Shown one piece after another: positions 3,676-5,280 of a stretch of DNA of 5,280 nt. The position numbers and the translations under genes are program-made. The stretch's first letter is position 1. Each line of letters begins with the position of its first letter. This stretch comes from an uncultured Oscillospiraceae bacterium (lineage in GTDB: Bacteria; Bacillota; Clostridia; Oscillospirales; Oscillospiraceae): the NCBI GenBank assembly GCA_944385305.1, contig CALWWS010000160.1:1-5280 (forward strand). Reading direction: 5' to 3'. The notes under the pieces are model-generated. The model was not told where the DNA came from and did no database searches. It saw nothing but the letters and a program-made list of their open reading frames with translations.

Positions 3676-5280
3676 ATGTGGAAGCCCAGGGTTCTCCGCT
3701 CCCGCTTCCAGACCCGGCCCGGGGGGGAGGCGGCCGCCTTCGCCGCCGCCGTCCTGGCCCGCCACAGCCTCCGCCCGGAGGACGGGGCCTATCCCCCCGC
3801 CTGGCTGGTGCTCCGCCAGGAGGAGGAGCGGGCGGAAATCCAGCAGCTCAGCGAGATCAGGCTCACCCAGCTCACCCTGCGCCTGGCCCTCCAGCTCAGC
3901 GAGTATTTTTCCGCCCCCGCCCCCGCCGCACAGCCTTCCATGGAGGTACGCAGCCTCCGGGAGAGCCTGCGCACCTGCCTCACCGCCCTGGAGAGCCGGG
4001 AGCGGGAGCTGTGCCGGGAGGTGCGCCTGCTGCTGGCCGGCGCGGCCCCCCGGGAGGGGGAGGAGAAGGCCGGGCGTCCGGCGGCCCCCGGGGTGGAGAG
4101 CGCCGCCCTGCGGGAGCGGCTGGAGCGCCGGCTGGAGACGCTGGCGCGCGCCGAGCGCCGGATTCTCACCAACCAAGAGGGGGCGCTGGTTCCCTACGCC
4201 CCCCGGCCCGTCCCCGCCCCCCTGGGGCGGATTGCCCGGCCCGCCGCCCTGTGGCAGGGGGCCGCCCCCCCAAGCCGTGCGGGAGAGCGAGCCCGGCGGG
4301 CCCTGTATGAACACAAGGGGCAGCTGCTCACCATCCTGCGCCAGGCGGAACCCGGGGAGCAGCAGGCCATCTGGCACAGCGTGGAGACCCACAGCGCCCA
4401 CACCGTCCTGCGCCGGGAGCAGTGGGAGAGCATGGAGTCCCTGACCGCCCAGGAGAAGCTGGAGCGCCTGGTGCGGGAGAGCTCCTACCGGGAGTACACC
4501 CGCCTGCTCCGGGTGCTGGAGGGGCAGCTTGCCCCCCCGGCCTCCGTCCAGGCGTCCCCCGCCGGGGAGACAGCCCCGGCGGACCGGCCCGCCCCCGCCG
4601 CCCCTGACCTGGGGAGGGAGCCTCGCTCCGCCGGGACGGCGGAGAAGGGGAGGGAAGAGCATACACCGCCCCGCAGCTCCCCCGCCGCCCCCCTGGTGGA
4701 CTGGCTGGAGGGGGCGCTGGAGCGGGGGCCGGTGAAGCGCCGAGAGCTGCTCGCCCAGCTCCAGGCCGCCCCGGAGGGGGCCCGGCAGGCCTTTCTGGAG
4801 CTGGCCGGGGAGAGCGGGGCCTTCCCCGCCGCCCGGCGGCTGGAGGAGAAGGGGGAGGGCCGTGCGCCCACCCAGCTGGAGAAGCTGACCCTGCTCACCC
4901 GGGAGAGCCGGCGCAGGGAGCTGGAGGCCCTGGTCCGCTGGGTCAGGGAGCGGGAAAAGCCGGCGGAGGAGCCGCAGCAGACCAAAGCCCCCGCCGCCCC
5001 GCCGCCCCAGACCCAGACCCAGGCCCCGCCCCCGCCCCCGTGGGCAGCCGCCCCGGTGGGGGAGCGGCTGCGGCAGTTCCTCCTGCACCGGGGCGGGGAC
5101 TACCGGCGGGAGCTGGTGGGCATCCTCACCGCCGCGCCCCCCGGGGAGCGGGCGGCGCTGCTCCGGGGCCTGGAGGAGGCCGCCGGGGAGAGCGCCCCGC
5201 CCTCCGCCGTCTGGGCGGAAGGGGGGGAGAGCGCCGCCGTGCTGCGCCTGCTGGAGCGCTCCGCCGACCCGGCGGCCCTG
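3676..5280 (+). CDS. Large repeat-containing protein of unknown function (partial, open at right edge)
   Basis: The frame from ATG 3676 is open for 535 codons to the window edge, with no stop and strongly G/C-ending codons. The protein begins MWKPRVLRSRF. It has predicted helices or coiled coils at about 43-78, 89-121 and 141-165, rich in Leu, Glu, Arg and Ala. From residue 211 on there are three degenerate copies of a two-part helical module: part A at about 216-231, 357-372 and 479-494, part B at about 260-282, 402-425 and 521 onward. Pro/Ala-rich linkers lie at about 169-207, 283-343 and 429-460. There is no signal peptide or membrane segment, and no enzyme motif or LysM that I can recognise. 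Its place after the second tube gene is where Afp7-like LysM adaptors usually occur, but the visible part does not look like one. A scaffold or length-determining role is possible. The function is unknown. Confidence 0.85.
   Translation, partial: MWKPRVLRSRFQTRPGGEAAAFAAAVLARHSLRPEDGAYPPAWLVLRQEEERAEIQQLSEIRLTQLTLRLALQLSEYFSAPAPAAQPSMEVRSLRESLRTCLTALESRERELCREVRLLLAGAAPREGEEKAGRPAAPGVESAALRERLERRLETLARAERRILTNQEGALVPYAPRPVPAPLGRIARPAALWQGAAPPSRAGERARRALYEHKGQLLTILRQAEPGEQQAIWHSVETHSAHTVLRREQWESMESLTAQEKLERLVRESSYREYTRLLRVLEGQLAPPASVQASPAGETAPADRPAPAAPDLGREPRSAGTAEKGREEHTPPRSSPAAPLVDWLEGALERGPVKRRELLAQLQAAPEGARQAFLELAGESGAFPAARRLEEKGEGRAPTQLEKLTLLTRESRRRELEALVRWVREREKPAEEPQQTKAPAAPPPQTQTQAPPPPPWAAAPVGERLRQFLLHRGGDYRRELVGILTAAPPGERAALLRGLEEAAGESAPPSAVWAEGGESAAVLRLLERSADPAAL
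4306..4521 (+). repeat. Protein-level repeat module, copy 1 (residues 211-282)
   Basis: Part A is QLLTILRQAEPGEQQA (216-231). Part B is EKLERLVRESSYREY followed by TRLLRVLE (260-282). The A-to-B distance is 44 residues. A preceding helix (RARRALYEHKG) also has counterparts in the other copies. Confidence 0.65.
4729..4950 (+). repeat. Protein-level repeat module, copy 2 (residues 352-425)
   Basis: Part A is ELLAQLQAAPEGARQA (357-372), which aligns with copy 1 without gaps. Part B is EKLTLLTRESRRREL followed by EALVRWVRE (402-425). The A-to-B distance is 45 residues. The module lies between the Pro/Ala-rich linkers at about 283-343 and 429-460. Confidence 0.65.
5095..5280 (+). repeat. Protein-level repeat module, copy 3 (residues 474-535, cut by the window edge)
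   Basis: Part A is ELVGILTAAPPGERAA (479-494). Part B begins near 521 as AVLRLLERSADPAAL and is cut by the end of the window; its Leu and Arg positions match part B of copies 1 and 2, but it lacks the EKL opening. The A-to-B distance is about 42 residues. Confidence 0.5.

Noticed and set aside
3678..4310. A 210-codon + strand frame starting with GTG 3678
   Set aside because: It overlaps the frame from ATG 3676, which is open for 535 codons with G/C-ending codons and helical patterns. The 3678 frame gives the Pro/Gly/Arg-rich composition typical of a shadow.
2896..5088. A 730-codon open frame on the minus strand
   Set aside because: It is the antisense shadow of the repeat gene and the second tube gene. 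The translation is Pro/Gly/Leu/Arg-rich with no recognisable motif, and the + strand has family-level matches and ribosome binding sites.
1..5280. CRISPR array, tRNA, rRNA or insertion sequence
   Set aside because: I saw no regularly spaced long repeats, no cloverleaf-like sequence, and no transposase frame or terminal inverted repeats.
3676..5280. Tape-measure protein or LysM adaptor as a firm name for the last gene
   Set aside because: The position and helical content would allow either, but no LysM motif, no hydrophobic tape-measure segment and no family signature is visible, and the gene is cut by the window.

Overview
The window looks like part of a GC-rich Firmicutes genome, most likely a clostridial gut bacterium of the Oscillospiraceae type. 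This is inferred from strong GGAGG-type ribosome binding sites, a very high share of G or C at third codon positions, and AT-rich intergenic DNA; no database search was possible. It carries the 5' half of a structural operon for a contractile phage-tail-like particle, best read as an extracellular contractile injection system (eCIS, Afp/PVC-like). No capsid, portal or terminase gene is visible, but the window is too short to rule out a prophage.

Layout, all on the + strand. Bases 2-133 are the end of an upstream gene with an acidic tail. Bases 134-291 are an AT-rich control region with three TGTTCAG direct repeats at exactly 12-bp steps, an extended -10 element, palindromes, and a leader hairpin between a purine-rich Shine-Dalgarno tract and the sheath start. 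Then follow the sheath gene (292-2043), the main inner-tube gene (2073-2495), a 101-base gap with GC-rich hairpins, a gp26-like tail/baseplate assembly gene (2597-2968), a small DUF6760-like reading frame in the -1 frame (to 3153), a second tube-family gene (3169-3669), and a long repeat-rich gene that starts at 3676 and runs off the right edge at 5280.

How they fit: the sheath contracts around the tube, the second tube-family protein probably forms the tube-baseplate adaptor (Afp5/Pvc5-like), and the gp26-like and DUF6760-like products probably serve baseplate or tail assembly. The last gene is unrecognised. It has three degenerate copies of a helical module separated by Pro/Ala-rich linkers, with an almost constant internal layout.

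The most notable result is at 2932-2981. The DUF6760-like frame contains no ATG, GTG or TTG at all, yet it is joined to the gp26-like gene by a textbook -1 frameshift cassette: an upstream GGAGG, an in-phase A AAT TTT heptamer, a 6-nt spacer and a hairpin that encloses the zero-frame stop. This predicts a 123-aa product and a 185-aa frameshift fusion, parallel to the G/GT tail-assembly chaperones of tailed phages.
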